A stretch of 6,152 nt of DNA from Spirochaetales bacterium (GTDB lineage Bacteria > Spirochaetota > Spirochaetia > DTKZ01), in the NCBI GenBank assembly GCA_031274005.1, contig JAISQU010000120.1, positions 1 to 6,152 on the forward strand, in the 5' to 3' direction. This document shows positions 1 through 6,146 of this stretch, one piece after another (the first letter of the stretch is position 1; each line of letters begins with the position of its first letter). A model generated the notes under the pieces. It had not been told where the DNA came from. It worked only from the letters and a program-made list of their open reading frames with translations, and did no database searches. The position numbers and the translations under genes were made by a program.

Positions 1-157
1 GGCTGCACCTGGAGAAAGAACTGGCGGGAGGAAACATACCTGGTCCCCTGAGACCAACAACTATGTCAACGAAACATCACCAGATAGCGACAGGAACTAC
101 TGAGAAGCCTCAACCGGAAAGGGAAAGGTTATCAGTAGTGCGAAACTTTTTCCAGAG

Positions 158-190
158 GAACCGGATGCCTTAATTGGGCACGTCCGGGTC
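158..190 (+). ncRNA. Group II intron domain V (catalytic hairpin) with altered triad
   Basis: This 33-nt hairpin has the domain V shape. The proximal helix is 158-165 with 183-190. A U opposite a two-base CG bulge (181-182) comes next, then a short distal helix, GCCT (167-170) with GGGC (176-179), capped by the five bases 171-175. In canonical introns the proximal strand begins G-AGC, where AGC is the metal-binding catalytic triad and its G pairs with U. Here the triad reads AAC (159-161), and base 160 (A) faces base 188 (G), a mismatch. The rest of the helix is intact. The distal loop is not a GNRA tetraloop. Confidence 0.75.
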
Positions 191-193
191 TGT

Positions 194-228
194 GGGGGCT
201 CCGGGTGGGTAACCGCCCGGTTCTACCC
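194..228 (+). ncRNA. Group II intron domain VI (branch-point hairpin)
   Basis: The hairpin stem CCGGGTGG (201-208) pairs with CCGCCCGG (213-220) around a GTAA (GNRA) loop at 209-212. At the base, GGG (196-198) pairs with CCC (226-228), leaving an internal loop in which A225 is unpaired, where the lariat branch-point adenosine is expected. A splice site 6-7 nt after it falls at about 231-232. The sequence there (CCCGGC|G) lacks the usual terminal A-pyrimidine, another departure from a working intron. Confidence 0.65.
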
Positions 229-325
229 GGCGTTTTATTCTTGACTGCGTACTATCCGAGAGCGGTTTTAAAATCTCTTAAAAACATTTTGAATTATCAG
301 ATTGCCAATGGTGTGGCCATTAAAT

Positions 326-343
326 AAAGCAGTCTGCTTTTTT
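326..343 (+). terminator. Possible weak intrinsic terminator closing the upstream unit
   Basis: AAAGCA (326-331) and TGCTTT (335-340) form a 6-bp stem with a 3-nt loop, and the T run continues to 343 (six Ts, 338-343). A second small inverted repeat, AATGG/CCATT, lies just upstream at 307-321. The stem is short and AT-rich, so termination would be inefficient. Its place between the intron and the carboxylase promoter fits separation of two transcription units. Confidence 0.35.
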
Positions 344-386
344 ATACATATTGACTGCTGTTTTTGAATTTCGGTGTTCCGTGTTC

Positions 387-415
387 TTGACCTTTGACAC
401 CGCTTGTACTAGGAT
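387..415 (+). promoter_or_regulatory. Sigma70-type promoter for the carboxylase gene, possibly leaderless
   Basis: TTGACC (387-392) is followed after a 17-nt spacer by TAGGAT (410-415), a good match to the -35 and -10 consensus with ideal spacing. Transcription would then begin about seven bases past the -10 box, at or next to the A of the start codon at 422, giving a leaderless or almost leaderless mRNA. A rival -35 core, TTGACA at 394-399, has no -10 box at proper spacing before the start codon. A further TTGACT at 351-356 also lacks a convincing -10 element. No transcript data are available, so the start point is inferred. Confidence 0.5.
411..414 (+). promoter_or_regulatory. Possible Shine-Dalgarno core AGGA
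   Basis: AGGA lies 7 nt before the ATG at 422, a suitable distance for ribosome binding, and supports that start. It overlaps the putative -10 box (410-415), so both cannot serve one transcript: either the mRNA starts further upstream and uses AGGA, or it starts near 422 and is leaderless. Confidence 0.4.
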
Positions 416-421
416 ACATGT

Positions 422-3400
422 ATGTCAAAAAGCTCTATCCTAAAGAATGACGCCCGTATCGGCATTGTAAACCGGGGCGAGGCGGCGATACGCTTTATCC
501 GCGCGGTTCGGGACTTTAACCGGCTCGCGGGAACAAAAATGCAGACCATCGCTTTCTGTACCGACAGGGAGAAAGATTCTCTTTTCGCCAGAGAGGCCGA
601 CGAGGCCCGCGCGTTTTCCGTATTTTCGGATCTCGCGGACGGTCAGGCCCGGCCGGCAAGCCCGTACCTGAACCGCCGGCTTATGCTTGAAGCCCTGACA
701 TCTTCGGAGTGCCAGGCTCTGTGGCCGGGCTGGGGGTTTCTTTCCGAAGACGCCGCCTTTGTCGCCATGACGGAAAAGGCCCGGCTGGTTTTTTTGGGCC
801 CTTCCTCCCGCGCCATGGCTCTTTTGGGCGATAAGATCCAGGCCAAGGAGCTTGCCGAAAAAAACGACGTTCCTGTTTGTCCCTGGAGCGGAGGGGCCGT
901 CAAAGACCTTGCCGCGGCGAAGAGTTTCGCGGAAAAAACCGGTTACCCTCTCATCATCAAGGCGGCAAACGCCGGGGGCGGGCGGGGCATACGTTTTGTC
1001 CTGGGGCCGGATGAGCTTGCCGCGGCCTGGAAGTCAGCGGTGGACGAGACACTGCGCATTACGGGCAATACCGTTGTTTTTATCGAAAGGCTTGTGGAAA
1101 AGGGCCGGCACATGGAGGTACAGGTTCTTGCCGACAGGTTCGGCAATGTAAAGACTTTCGGCGTGAGGGACTGCTCCGTACAGCGGAAAAACCAGAAGAT
1201 TATCGAAGAAACTCCTCCCGCGAATTTTGATCCCGAAACGGCGGCAGCGATGGAAACGGCGGCCCGCCGGCTTATAGAGGCGGCCGATTACGAAAGCGCG
1301 GGTACAGTGGAGTTTTTGTATGATGTGAAGCGCAAAGAGTTTTATTTTATGGAAGTCAACACCCGCCTGCAGGTGGAGCATCCCATTACCGAACAGCTCT
1401 ACGGCGTGGATCTGGTACACGGACAGCTTCGCGTCGCGCGGGGGGAGGACCTGGGCCTGTGGAACCCCGTTCCCCGCGGGGCTGTTATGGAGGCGCGGCT
1501 GAACGCCGAAGACCCTGATCAGGATTTCCGGCCCGCTCCGGGAAGAGTTGCGCGCCTGAGGATTCCCGCAGGGCCGGGCGTGCGCGTGGATTCAGGCATA
1601 GAGGAAGGGAGTGAAATTTCTCCCGACTTTGACTCCATGGCGGCAAAAATTATCGCTTCAGGCCCGGACCGGCCGTCGGCCATAGCGCGGCTTGAGCGGG
1701 CGCTGTCTGAAATGCGCATCAAGATTGAGGGGGGAACCACAAACCGTTCCTTTGTGCTGGGTCTTCTTGCCAATCCCGAAATCCGCGCGGGCGGCGTGCA
1801 CACCCGTTTTGTCGAAGAGCTTCTTGCGTCAAAACGCGGGGTTCTGGAACGTTCGGCCTGGCCCGAGGCTCTGGCCGCCGCCGCCGTTGAGCAGTACCGC
1901 CGCCGCTATCAGGAAGATTTTGCCAACTTCAGCCAGCAGATGTTCACCTTTGGTTCGCCCCGCGACCTGCGTCCCGGCGCGGGCCACGAGGTTAAGATTA
2001 CCGCCCTGGGGCAGCCTTTTACGTTTTTGGTCCGCTATCTGGGGGATGAGCGTTACTCCTTAAGCCTGAACGGTCCCGGCGCTCAGGAGAGTTTTTCTCT
2101 GCGGTATGTGCGCAAACAGGAGGACGTGTATCTGTTCGCCGCGGGCACAAGGCGTCATGTTCAGATGGGGGAGCGGGGCGGCAGCCTGCACGTTGAGGTT
2201 GACGGCATTCCCTACGAGTTTGAGACGGATTGCGGCGGCATGATCAAGGCCCCGTCGCCGGCTCTGGTGCTGTCCGTTCCGCTCGCGCCGGGCGCCGCCG
2301 TGGAAAAAGGCGATGTGCTTCTTACCCTTGAGGCAATGAAAATGGAAATGATTGTTCCGTCCCCCCAGGCCGGCGTTGTCAGGGAGATACGGGTCAAGGC
2401 GGGCGAACAGGTGGGCGCTGGGCAATTGCTGGTTGTTCTTGACACGGGCGAAAAAACGGAAAACTCCGGCGCGCCGCCGCCGTCTACGGCAAAAATCAGC
2501 TTTGCCGGTTTCCGTTCAGCGGAAAAAGAAAAACACTGGGATGCCTTGAGAGCGGAATTCCGCGCGGTGTTCGCGGGGTTTGACAGCTCGCCTTCGGCGG
2601 ACGGCCTTTTTTCTGCGCTGGTCGGTTTTATCGAGAAAAATCCCGCCTTTGCCCCGGCCTTCCGCGGCCTGGTCCTTGAAAGCATGGAGTTTTTTGCCGC
2701 CACCGAAAGTCTTTTCTCGACAAACCGGACGGATTCGCCGGAATCGGTCTCCCAGTCGCAGGAGCTTTTGTCTCATTATTTTAAACGCTCCGTCGACAGG
2801 GAAAAGGGGCTGCCCGAATCTTTTCTGCAGGCCCTGCTGCGGGTATTTGCCCTGTACGCCGCCGGCAAAGACAGTTCCGTCGAAGACGAGCGCCACCTTA
2901 TTTTCCATATCTTCCGCTCCCGCGCGGGCAACGCCCTGCGGCAAAGGCTTCTTCTTGCCGCGCTTTCGGCGGCCAGCCGGGGAGATGTTCCCGCGGGCAG
3001 TGAAGAGCGCGTGGTAAGCCTTCTGGACGAGCTTGTTTTTCTTGCGCAAACCGCAATGCCCGCGCTTGCCGACGCCGCCATCAACGCGCGCTACAGCCTT
3101 TTTGACCGAGGACATCTGCGGAACATAGAGGAACAAAAAAGGGCCCAGGTAAAACGCCTTGTAGACCTTGTGGCAAAGACCAGGGCGGGCCGCAGTGTCC
3201 GGCACTTTCTGGAGAGGCTTCAGGACCTTGGGCCCTCATCCATTCCCGAGTTTGTGAGCCTGTGTCTGGATAAAAAAGATAAAAAAACAGCGGAGATCGC
3301 TCTTGAAGCCCTGAACCGCCGCATGAACCGCGACAGAATCCGCGCGGATTCCGGAATTTCAGCAAAGGGAGCCCCTCGCGTATGCAGCCTTCTGTGCGAG

Positions 3401-5989
3401 GGTCCGGACGGACAGTGCGAGGCCCTTCTTGCTGTAACGGAAGAAAAAAACTTTGAACACACCCTGGCCGTAATGGCGGAACACCTTCCGGCAAAGGCCG
3501 CCGCGGCGAAGGAAATCATTATTTTTGTGAAAAGCGCGGGGAAAAAACATTCCCGCGCAGAGCTTGCCGCCGCCGTAAAAAAACTTCCCGCCCGCGCGGC
3601 CTGCCTGAGCATAGGTTCCCTCGCGGACGAAGAGCTTCTCTGGCTGTCCTTTGTTCCGCGGAAGACAGGAAAAACCCTCTCCTGGACCGCCGACACGGGC
3701 CGCTCTTCTTTAAGTCCCCTGATGTACAGAGAACTGCGCATCCAGCGGCTTTCGCGTTTCAGGACACAGCTTTTGCAGCAGGGCGAAGGCTTCCGCCTTT
3801 TTCACTGCCTCAGCGCGGAAAACAAGAGTGACGAACGCCTCATGGTTTTTGTGGAAGTCTCTTCGACGCGCGCGGAGATGACTCCCGAAGGCGCCATAGG
3901 CCGCATGGTAGCTTTTGAAAAAACTTTCATGGACGCGGTGTACGCCCTGCGCGCGGAACAGATACGCCGCAGAAACCGTTTGCACTGGAACAGAATAGTC
4001 ATTCATATACGGCCCGTTTTGGGCGCGAGCATGAATCAGATACAGGATTACGCCTCTGTTCTTGCCGGGCGGACTCTGGGTCTGGGCATTGAGAGGCTTT
4101 CCATCTATTGCCGTATTCTGAACCCGGAAACCGGTGCGGCGGAGGAACAGGAACTGCTTTTTGACAATATCGTTGGAACCAGTTTTACCCTGTCCAGCCG
4201 TTCCCCTGTAAATACTCCCATGGAACCCATGGACGCCTATGTCGCCAAAGTGGTACGTTCACGCCAGCGCAACACTTTTTACCCCTACGAGGTTATCCGC
4301 ATGCTTACGCAAAATACCGCCGCCGCGGATGAGCTGCCTCCGGGGGAATTCGAGGAATTCGATTTGGCGCAGGCCGCAGAAGGAATATCCGCCGCGAAAA
4401 CATACCGCTGCGTCAGGGGCAGGCCCTGGGGCCAAAACACGGGGAACATCGTCTTCGGCCTTATCTCGAACATCCTGCCCGACGGCAGAAATCTGCGCCG
4501 CATCATCATCCTGTCTGACCCCGCAGGAGACCTTGGTTCGCTGACCGAAACCGAATGCCGCCGCGTCAACGCCGCCCTCGACCTTGCCGAAGACCTGGGC
4601 GTTCCCGCGGAGTTCCTGCCTGTTTCCGGCGGAGCCCGTATAGACATGGACTCGGGCACCGAAAACCTTGACTGGACGGCCAGCACCCTGCGGCGCATCA
4701 TCAGCTACACGCAGGCCGGAAAAGAACTGAATATAATCGTGGCGGGCATCAATGTCGGCGCGCAGAGCTACTGGGACGCGGAGGCCACGATGCTTATGCA
4801 TACGCGGGGCCTGCTCATCATGACCGAAGACGCCGCGATGCTTTTGACCGGCAAGAAAGCCCTCGATTTTTCCGGTTCCGTTTCCGCCGAAGACAATGTG
4901 GGAATAGGCGGCGCGGCGAAAATCATGGAACCCAACGGCCAGGCCCAGATCCGCGTCAAAAACCTGAAAGAAGCCTGGATGGTTTTATTCCGGCATTACA
5001 GCCTGACCTACAGGCAGCCCGGCCTTGTTTACCCCGAAAGAATGACAACCGACGACCCCGCCGGCAGAGACATCGGCGTCCACCCCTACAGGGATACTCA
5101 GGGTCAGGGCTTTGCCGTTATAGGCGACATCTTCAGCGCCAAACTCAACCCTGAACGCAAGAAACCCTTCGACATTCGTCAGGTGATGGGCGCTCTGGTC
5201 GATCAGGATATGCCCCGCCTGGAACGTTGGGGCGGCATGCGCGACGCGGAAACCGCCGTTGTATGGGAGACCCGCGTGGGAGGGTACGCGGCGGGCCTTA
5301 TAGGTATAGAGAGCCGGCCCGTCGCCCGTCAGGGCGAAGTCCCCTGGGACGGCCCGGAGAACTGGCCGGGCGGTACGCTCTTCCCTTTAAGTTCCAAGAA
5401 AATCGCCCGCGCCATCAACGCTTTCTCCGGCCGCCTGCCCCTGCTCATGCTGGCTAATCTGTCCGGTTTCGACGGTTCCCCCGAATCCCTGCGCAAGCTG
5501 CAGCTTGAATACGGCGCCGAAATCGGCCGCGCCGTGGTTAATTTCCGGGGCCCCTTTATCTTTGTGGTCATAGCCCGCTATCACGGCGGCGCGTACGTTG
5601 TCTTTTCAAAACACCTGAACGCGAATCTGCACTCTGTCGCGCTTGAAGGCGCCTACGCGTCGGTTATCGGGGGCGCTCCGGCCGCGGCCGTGGTCTTTCC
5701 GTCGCTGGTCATGAAACAGACATATCAGGATCCGCGGGTGATTCGGGCCGAAGAGAAGCTGAAAAGCGGCCGGGGGTTTTCCCAAAAAGACTTTGAAGAA
5801 ATCTTCCGCCGCGTGCACACCGAAAAGCAGGCGGGCCTTGCCGCGCGCTTCGACAACATTCACTCGGTAGAACGCGCGAAGAACGCAGGCTCCATAGACG
5901 CGATTATCAGCGTAAAGGAACTGAGGCCGTATGTCATAAAGAAAATTGAAGAATGGATGGCGGGGGGCGGTATGCAGGGGTCTCAATAG
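422..5989 (+). CDS. Single-chain biotin-dependent acyl-CoA carboxylase (biotin carboxylase / biotin carrier / carboxyltransferase fusion)
   Basis: The cytosolic enzyme is predicted to carboxylate biotin with ATP and bicarbonate and pass the carboxyl group to an acyl-CoA. If acetyl-CoA is the substrate the product is malonyl-CoA for fatty-acid synthesis; propionyl-CoA or a longer acyl-CoA cannot be excluded. Domain order in 1,855 residues: biotin carboxylase 10-470, beta-rich linking domain 505-600, biotinyl carrier 605-675 with EAMKME (K640), a Pro/Ser/Ala linker, a central region 690-1280, carboxyltransferase 1287-1840. This is the order of eukaryotic acetyl-CoA carboxylase (about 2,200-2,350 residues), but shorter. 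Similar chains of about 1,800 residues are, as I recall, annotated in some actinobacteria. The ATG at 422 is chosen because the biotin carboxylase fold starts at residue 12 (RIGIVNRGEAA) and no in-frame upstream start is supported. The frame is unbroken to TAG, with no frameshift or missing active-site motif, so the gene looks functional. It appears monocistronic here. No signal peptide or membrane segment is seen. The exact substrate is the main uncertainty. Confidence 0.93.
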   Translation: MSKSSILKNDARIGIVNRGEAAIRFIRAVRDFNRLAGTKMQTIAFCTDREKDSLFAREADEARAFSVFSDLADGQARPASPYLNRRLMLEALTSSECQALWPGWGFLSEDAAFVAMTEKARLVFLGPSSRAMALLGDKIQAKELAEKNDVPVCPWSGGAVKDLAAAKSFAEKTGYPLIIKAANAGGGRGIRFVLGPDELAAAWKSAVDETLRITGNTVVFIERLVEKGRHMEVQVLADRFGNVKTFGVRDCSVQRKNQKIIEETPPANFDPETAAAMETAARRLIEAADYESAGTVEFLYDVKRKEFYFMEVNTRLQVEHPITEQLYGVDLVHGQLRVARGEDLGLWNPVPRGAVMEARLNAEDPDQDFRPAPGRVARLRIPAGPGVRVDSGIEEGSEISPDFDSMAAKIIASGPDRPSAIARLERALSEMRIKIEGGTTNRSFVLGLLANPEIRAGGVHTRFVEELLASKRGVLERSAWPEALAAAAVEQYRRRYQEDFANFSQQMFTFGSPRDLRPGAGHEVKITALGQPFTFLVRYLGDERYSLSLNGPGAQESFSLRYVRKQEDVYLFAAGTRRHVQMGERGGSLHVEVDGIPYEFETDCGGMIKAPSPALVLSVPLAPGAAVEKGDVLLTLEAMKMEMIVPSPQAGVVREIRVKAGEQVGAGQLLVVLDTGEKTENSGAPPPSTAKISFAGFRSAEKEKHWDALRAEFRAVFAGFDSSPSADGLFSALVGFIEKNPAFAPAFRGLVLESMEFFAATESLFSTNRTDSPESVSQSQELLSHYFKRSVDREKGLPESFLQALLRVFALYAAGKDSSVEDERHLIFHIFRSRAGNALRQRLLLAALSAASRGDVPAGSEERVVSLLDELVFLAQTAMPALADAAINARYSLFDRGHLRNIEEQKRAQVKRLVDLVAKTRAGRSVRHFLERLQDLGPSSIPEFVSLCLDKKDKKTAEIALEALNRRMNRDRIRADSGISAKGAPRVCSLLCEGPDGQCEALLAVTEEKNFEHTLAVMAEHLPAKAAAAKEIIIFVKSAGKKHSRAELAAAVKKLPARAACLSIGSLADEELLWLSFVPRKTGKTLSWTADTGRSSLSPLMYRELRIQRLSRFRTQLLQQGEGFRLFHCLSAENKSDERLMVFVEVSSTRAEMTPEGAIGRMVAFEKTFMDAVYALRAEQIRRRNRLHWNRIVIHIRPVLGASMNQIQDYASVLAGRTLGLGIERLSIYCRILNPETGAAEEQELLFDNIVGTSFTLSSRSPVNTPMEPMDAYVAKVVRSRQRNTFYPYEVIRMLTQNTAAADELPPGEFEEFDLAQAAEGISAAKTYRCVRGRPWGQNTGNIVFGLISNILPDGRNLRRIIILSDPAGDLGSLTETECRRVNAALDLAEDLGVPAEFLPVSGGARIDMDSGTENLDWTASTLRRIISYTQAGKELNIIVAGINVGAQSYWDAEATMLMHTRGLLIMTEDAAMLLTGKKALDFSGSVSAEDNVGIGGAAKIMEPNGQAQIRVKNLKEAWMVLFRHYSLTYRQPGLVYPERMTTDDPAGRDIGVHPYRDTQGQGFAVIGDIFSAKLNPERKKPFDIRQVMGALVDQDMPRLERWGGMRDAETAVVWETRVGGYAAGLIGIESRPVARQGEVPWDGPENWPGGTLFPLSSKKIARAINAFSGRLPLLMLANLSGFDGSPESLRKLQLEYGAEIGRAVVNFRGPFIFVVIARYHGGAYVVFSKHLNANLHSVALEGAYASVIGGAPAAAVVFPSLVMKQTYQDPRVIRAEEKLKSGRGFSQKDFEEIFRRVHTEKQAGLAARFDNIHSVERAKNAGSIDAIISVKELRPYVIKKIEEWMAGGGMQGSQ
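449..1831 (+). other. Biotin carboxylase domain (residues about 10-470)
   Basis: The domain covers the N-terminal Rossmann-like part, the ATP-grasp part and the C-terminal part of the AccC fold. Compared from memory with E. coli AccC, the ATP-binding lysine and glycine-rich loop are present (K180, then AANAGGGRGI). So are RHMEVQVLAD with H230, DCSVQRKNQK with C251, Q258 and K259 (bicarbonate/ATP region), the metal-binding E297 and E311, and EVNTRLQVEHP with N313, R315 and E319. R359 in ARLNAEDP matches the catalytic arginine that contacts biotin. All key residues are retained, so this half reaction should be active. Its length is close to that of free AccC (449 residues). Confidence 0.93.
1934..2446 (+). 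other. Beta-rich linking domain plus biotinyl carrier domain (residues about 505-675)
   Basis: Residues 520-600 are alternating hydrophobic strands with few helices, in the place where multidomain acyl-CoA carboxylases carry a BT-type domain joining biotin carboxylase to the rest. Residues 605-675 form a lipoyl/biotinyl carrier: APSPALVLSVPLAPG, then LTLEAMKMEM with K640 (codon 2339-2341) as the biotinylated lysine, then a GEQVGAGQLLVVL strand. Attachment needs a biotin-protein ligase encoded elsewhere. The following segment (676-692) is rich in Pro, Ser, Ala and Gly and looks like a flexible tether. Assignment of the BT-like part is weaker than that of the carrier. Confidence 0.85.
2489..4279 (+). 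other. Central non-catalytic region (residues about 690-1286)
   Basis: This region lies between carrier and carboxyltransferase, where eukaryotic acetyl-CoA carboxylases have their central domain. Three parts can be seen. Residues 695-970 are mostly amphipathic helices rich in Leu, Ala, Phe and charged residues. Residues 983-1080 look alpha/beta (strands such as EIIIFVKSAG). Residues 1095-1286 include PLMYRELRIQRLSRF, FRLFHCLSAENKSDERL and LHWNRIVIHIRP, which resemble the end of the acetyl-CoA carboxylase central domain as I recall it. No catalytic motif is visible. The likely role is scaffolding and spacing for carrier movement. The helical part has no family I can name. Confidence 0.6.
4280..5986 (+). 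other. Carboxyltransferase domain, both crotonase-fold halves (residues about 1287-1855)
   Basis: The domain begins at YPYEVIRMLT. The N-terminal half has a phosphosugar-free crotonase core with VSGGARIDMDSG (1401-1412) and AGINVGAQSYWDAEA (1441-1455), the glycine-rich loops that bind acyl-CoA and form an oxyanion hole in acyl-CoA carboxylase beta subunits. DFSGSVSAEDNVGIGG (1482-1497) follows. The C-terminal half starts near 1540 and holds PLLMLANLSGFDG (1673-1685) and HGGAYVVFS (1721-1729), the counterpart loop that completes the active site and receives carboxybiotin. The tail ARFDNIHSVERAKNAGSIDA (1808-1827) is typical of carboxyltransferase C-termini. There is no cysteine cluster like the AccD zinc finger. 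Because both halves are present in one chain, the active site should form at a dimer interface, as known for the family. Confidence 0.88.
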
Positions 5990-5991
5990 AC

Positions 5992-6020
5992 TTGTTCAAA
6001 AACTTTAGTTTTCCGAACAA
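5992..6020. repeat. 29-nt imperfect palindrome 2 nt after the stop codon
   Basis: TTGTTC (5992-5997) pairs with GAACAA (6015-6020), and AAAACT (5999-6004) with AGTTTT (6007-6012). The arms are separated by a one-by-two internal bulge and a TT centre. It lies two bases after the carboxylase stop and could act as a 3'-end stabiliser or terminator, but the stem is AT-rich and no T run follows. A tiny CTTT/AAAG hairpin (6021-6031) comes next. It may instead be the end of a dispersed repeat unit. Confidence 0.5.
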
Positions 6021-6076
6021 CTTTCATAAAGATTCAGGGCATCGGCGTTTACTTTTTTCGAGTCATCTATAGCGCA

Positions 6077-6101
6077 TTTCTTGCGGCTTAGCCGCAAGAA
6101 A
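6077..6101. repeat. Perfect 11-bp hairpin with TTA loop
   Basis: TTTCTTGCGGC (6077-6087) and GCCGCAAGAAA (6091-6101) are exact reverse complements around a 3-nt loop. Such a stem is strong as RNA and could end transcription from either side. However, neither strand shows a T tract directly after the GC core, so a classical intrinsic terminator is not supported. The form also fits a mobile or dispersed palindromic repeat. Confidence 0.6.
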
Positions 6102-6127
6102 CCGGGCTTTTCGGGGGTTCCGCCGCT

Positions 6128-6146
6128 GGCGCGGCCGCTTCGCGCC
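6128..6146. repeat. Short GC-rich hairpin at the window edge
   Basis: GGCGCG (6128-6133) pairs with CGCGCC (6141-6146) around the 7-nt loop GCCGCTT. It lies in a run of almost pure G and C (6111-6148) that differs sharply from the AT-rich stretch at 5992-6060. It is the third inverted repeat within 160 bases, and the element may continue beyond the window. Confidence 0.4.

Larger units (their letters stand above)
1..231 (+). mobile_element. 3' portion of a group II intron, probably degenerate; the 5' part lies outside the window
   Basis: The segment ends in a recognisable group II intron domain V (158-190) followed at once by a domain VI hairpin (about 194-228), the order that closes every group II intron. 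Upstream, 121-153 folds into a 10-bp stem (GGGAAAGGTT with AACTTTTTCC, two G-U pairs, 13-nt loop) that could be domain III or the base of domain IV. Bases 41-56 form a small 5-bp hairpin. No reverse transcriptase/maturase reading frame can be supported: two of the three plus-strand frames stop by position 105 and the third only at 168, inside domain V, and none shows a maturase motif. The visible part is therefore ORF-less, or the ORF lies upstream or was deleted. The 3' boundary is estimated from the branch-point adenine at 225 and could be off by two bases. The altered catalytic triad suggests an inactive remnant. The strand follows from the domain V orientation. Confidence 0.72.

Noticed and set aside
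3..170. Open plus-strand frame ending in VVRNFFQRNRMP as a maturase C-terminus
   Set aside because: It runs into the domain V hairpin before stopping and shows no maturase or endonuclease motif. It is more likely structural RNA.
232..421. Riboswitch, T-box or FapR-type operator in the leader
   Set aside because: No conserved riboswitch core, T-box sequence or recognisable FapR palindrome was seen. The segment holds only short hairpins and promoter-like boxes.
418..450. Ten-codon upstream reading frame starting at the ATG at 418, overlapping the real start
   Set aside because: It is out of frame, has no separate ribosome site, and ATG overlap by chance is common. There is no sign of an attenuator peptide.
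2516..3205. Long minus-strand open frame (229 codons) and several other antisense frames inside the carboxylase
   Set aside because: They mirror the GC-rich codon pattern of the plus-strand gene, have low-complexity Arg/Gly/Lys-rich translations and show no recognisable domain. The plus frame explains the region fully.
4345..4362. Tandem 9-bp repeat GGAATTCGA twice within the coding region
   Set aside because: It encodes an acidic EFEEFD stretch near the start of the carboxyltransferase domain and keeps the frame. A two-copy microrepeat is not enough to suggest a regulatory or mobile feature.
6077..6101. Classical rho-independent terminator
   Set aside because: The stem is strong, but what follows is GAAACCGGG on the plus strand and GAAATGCG on the minus strand after the GC core, with no run of Ts on either side.
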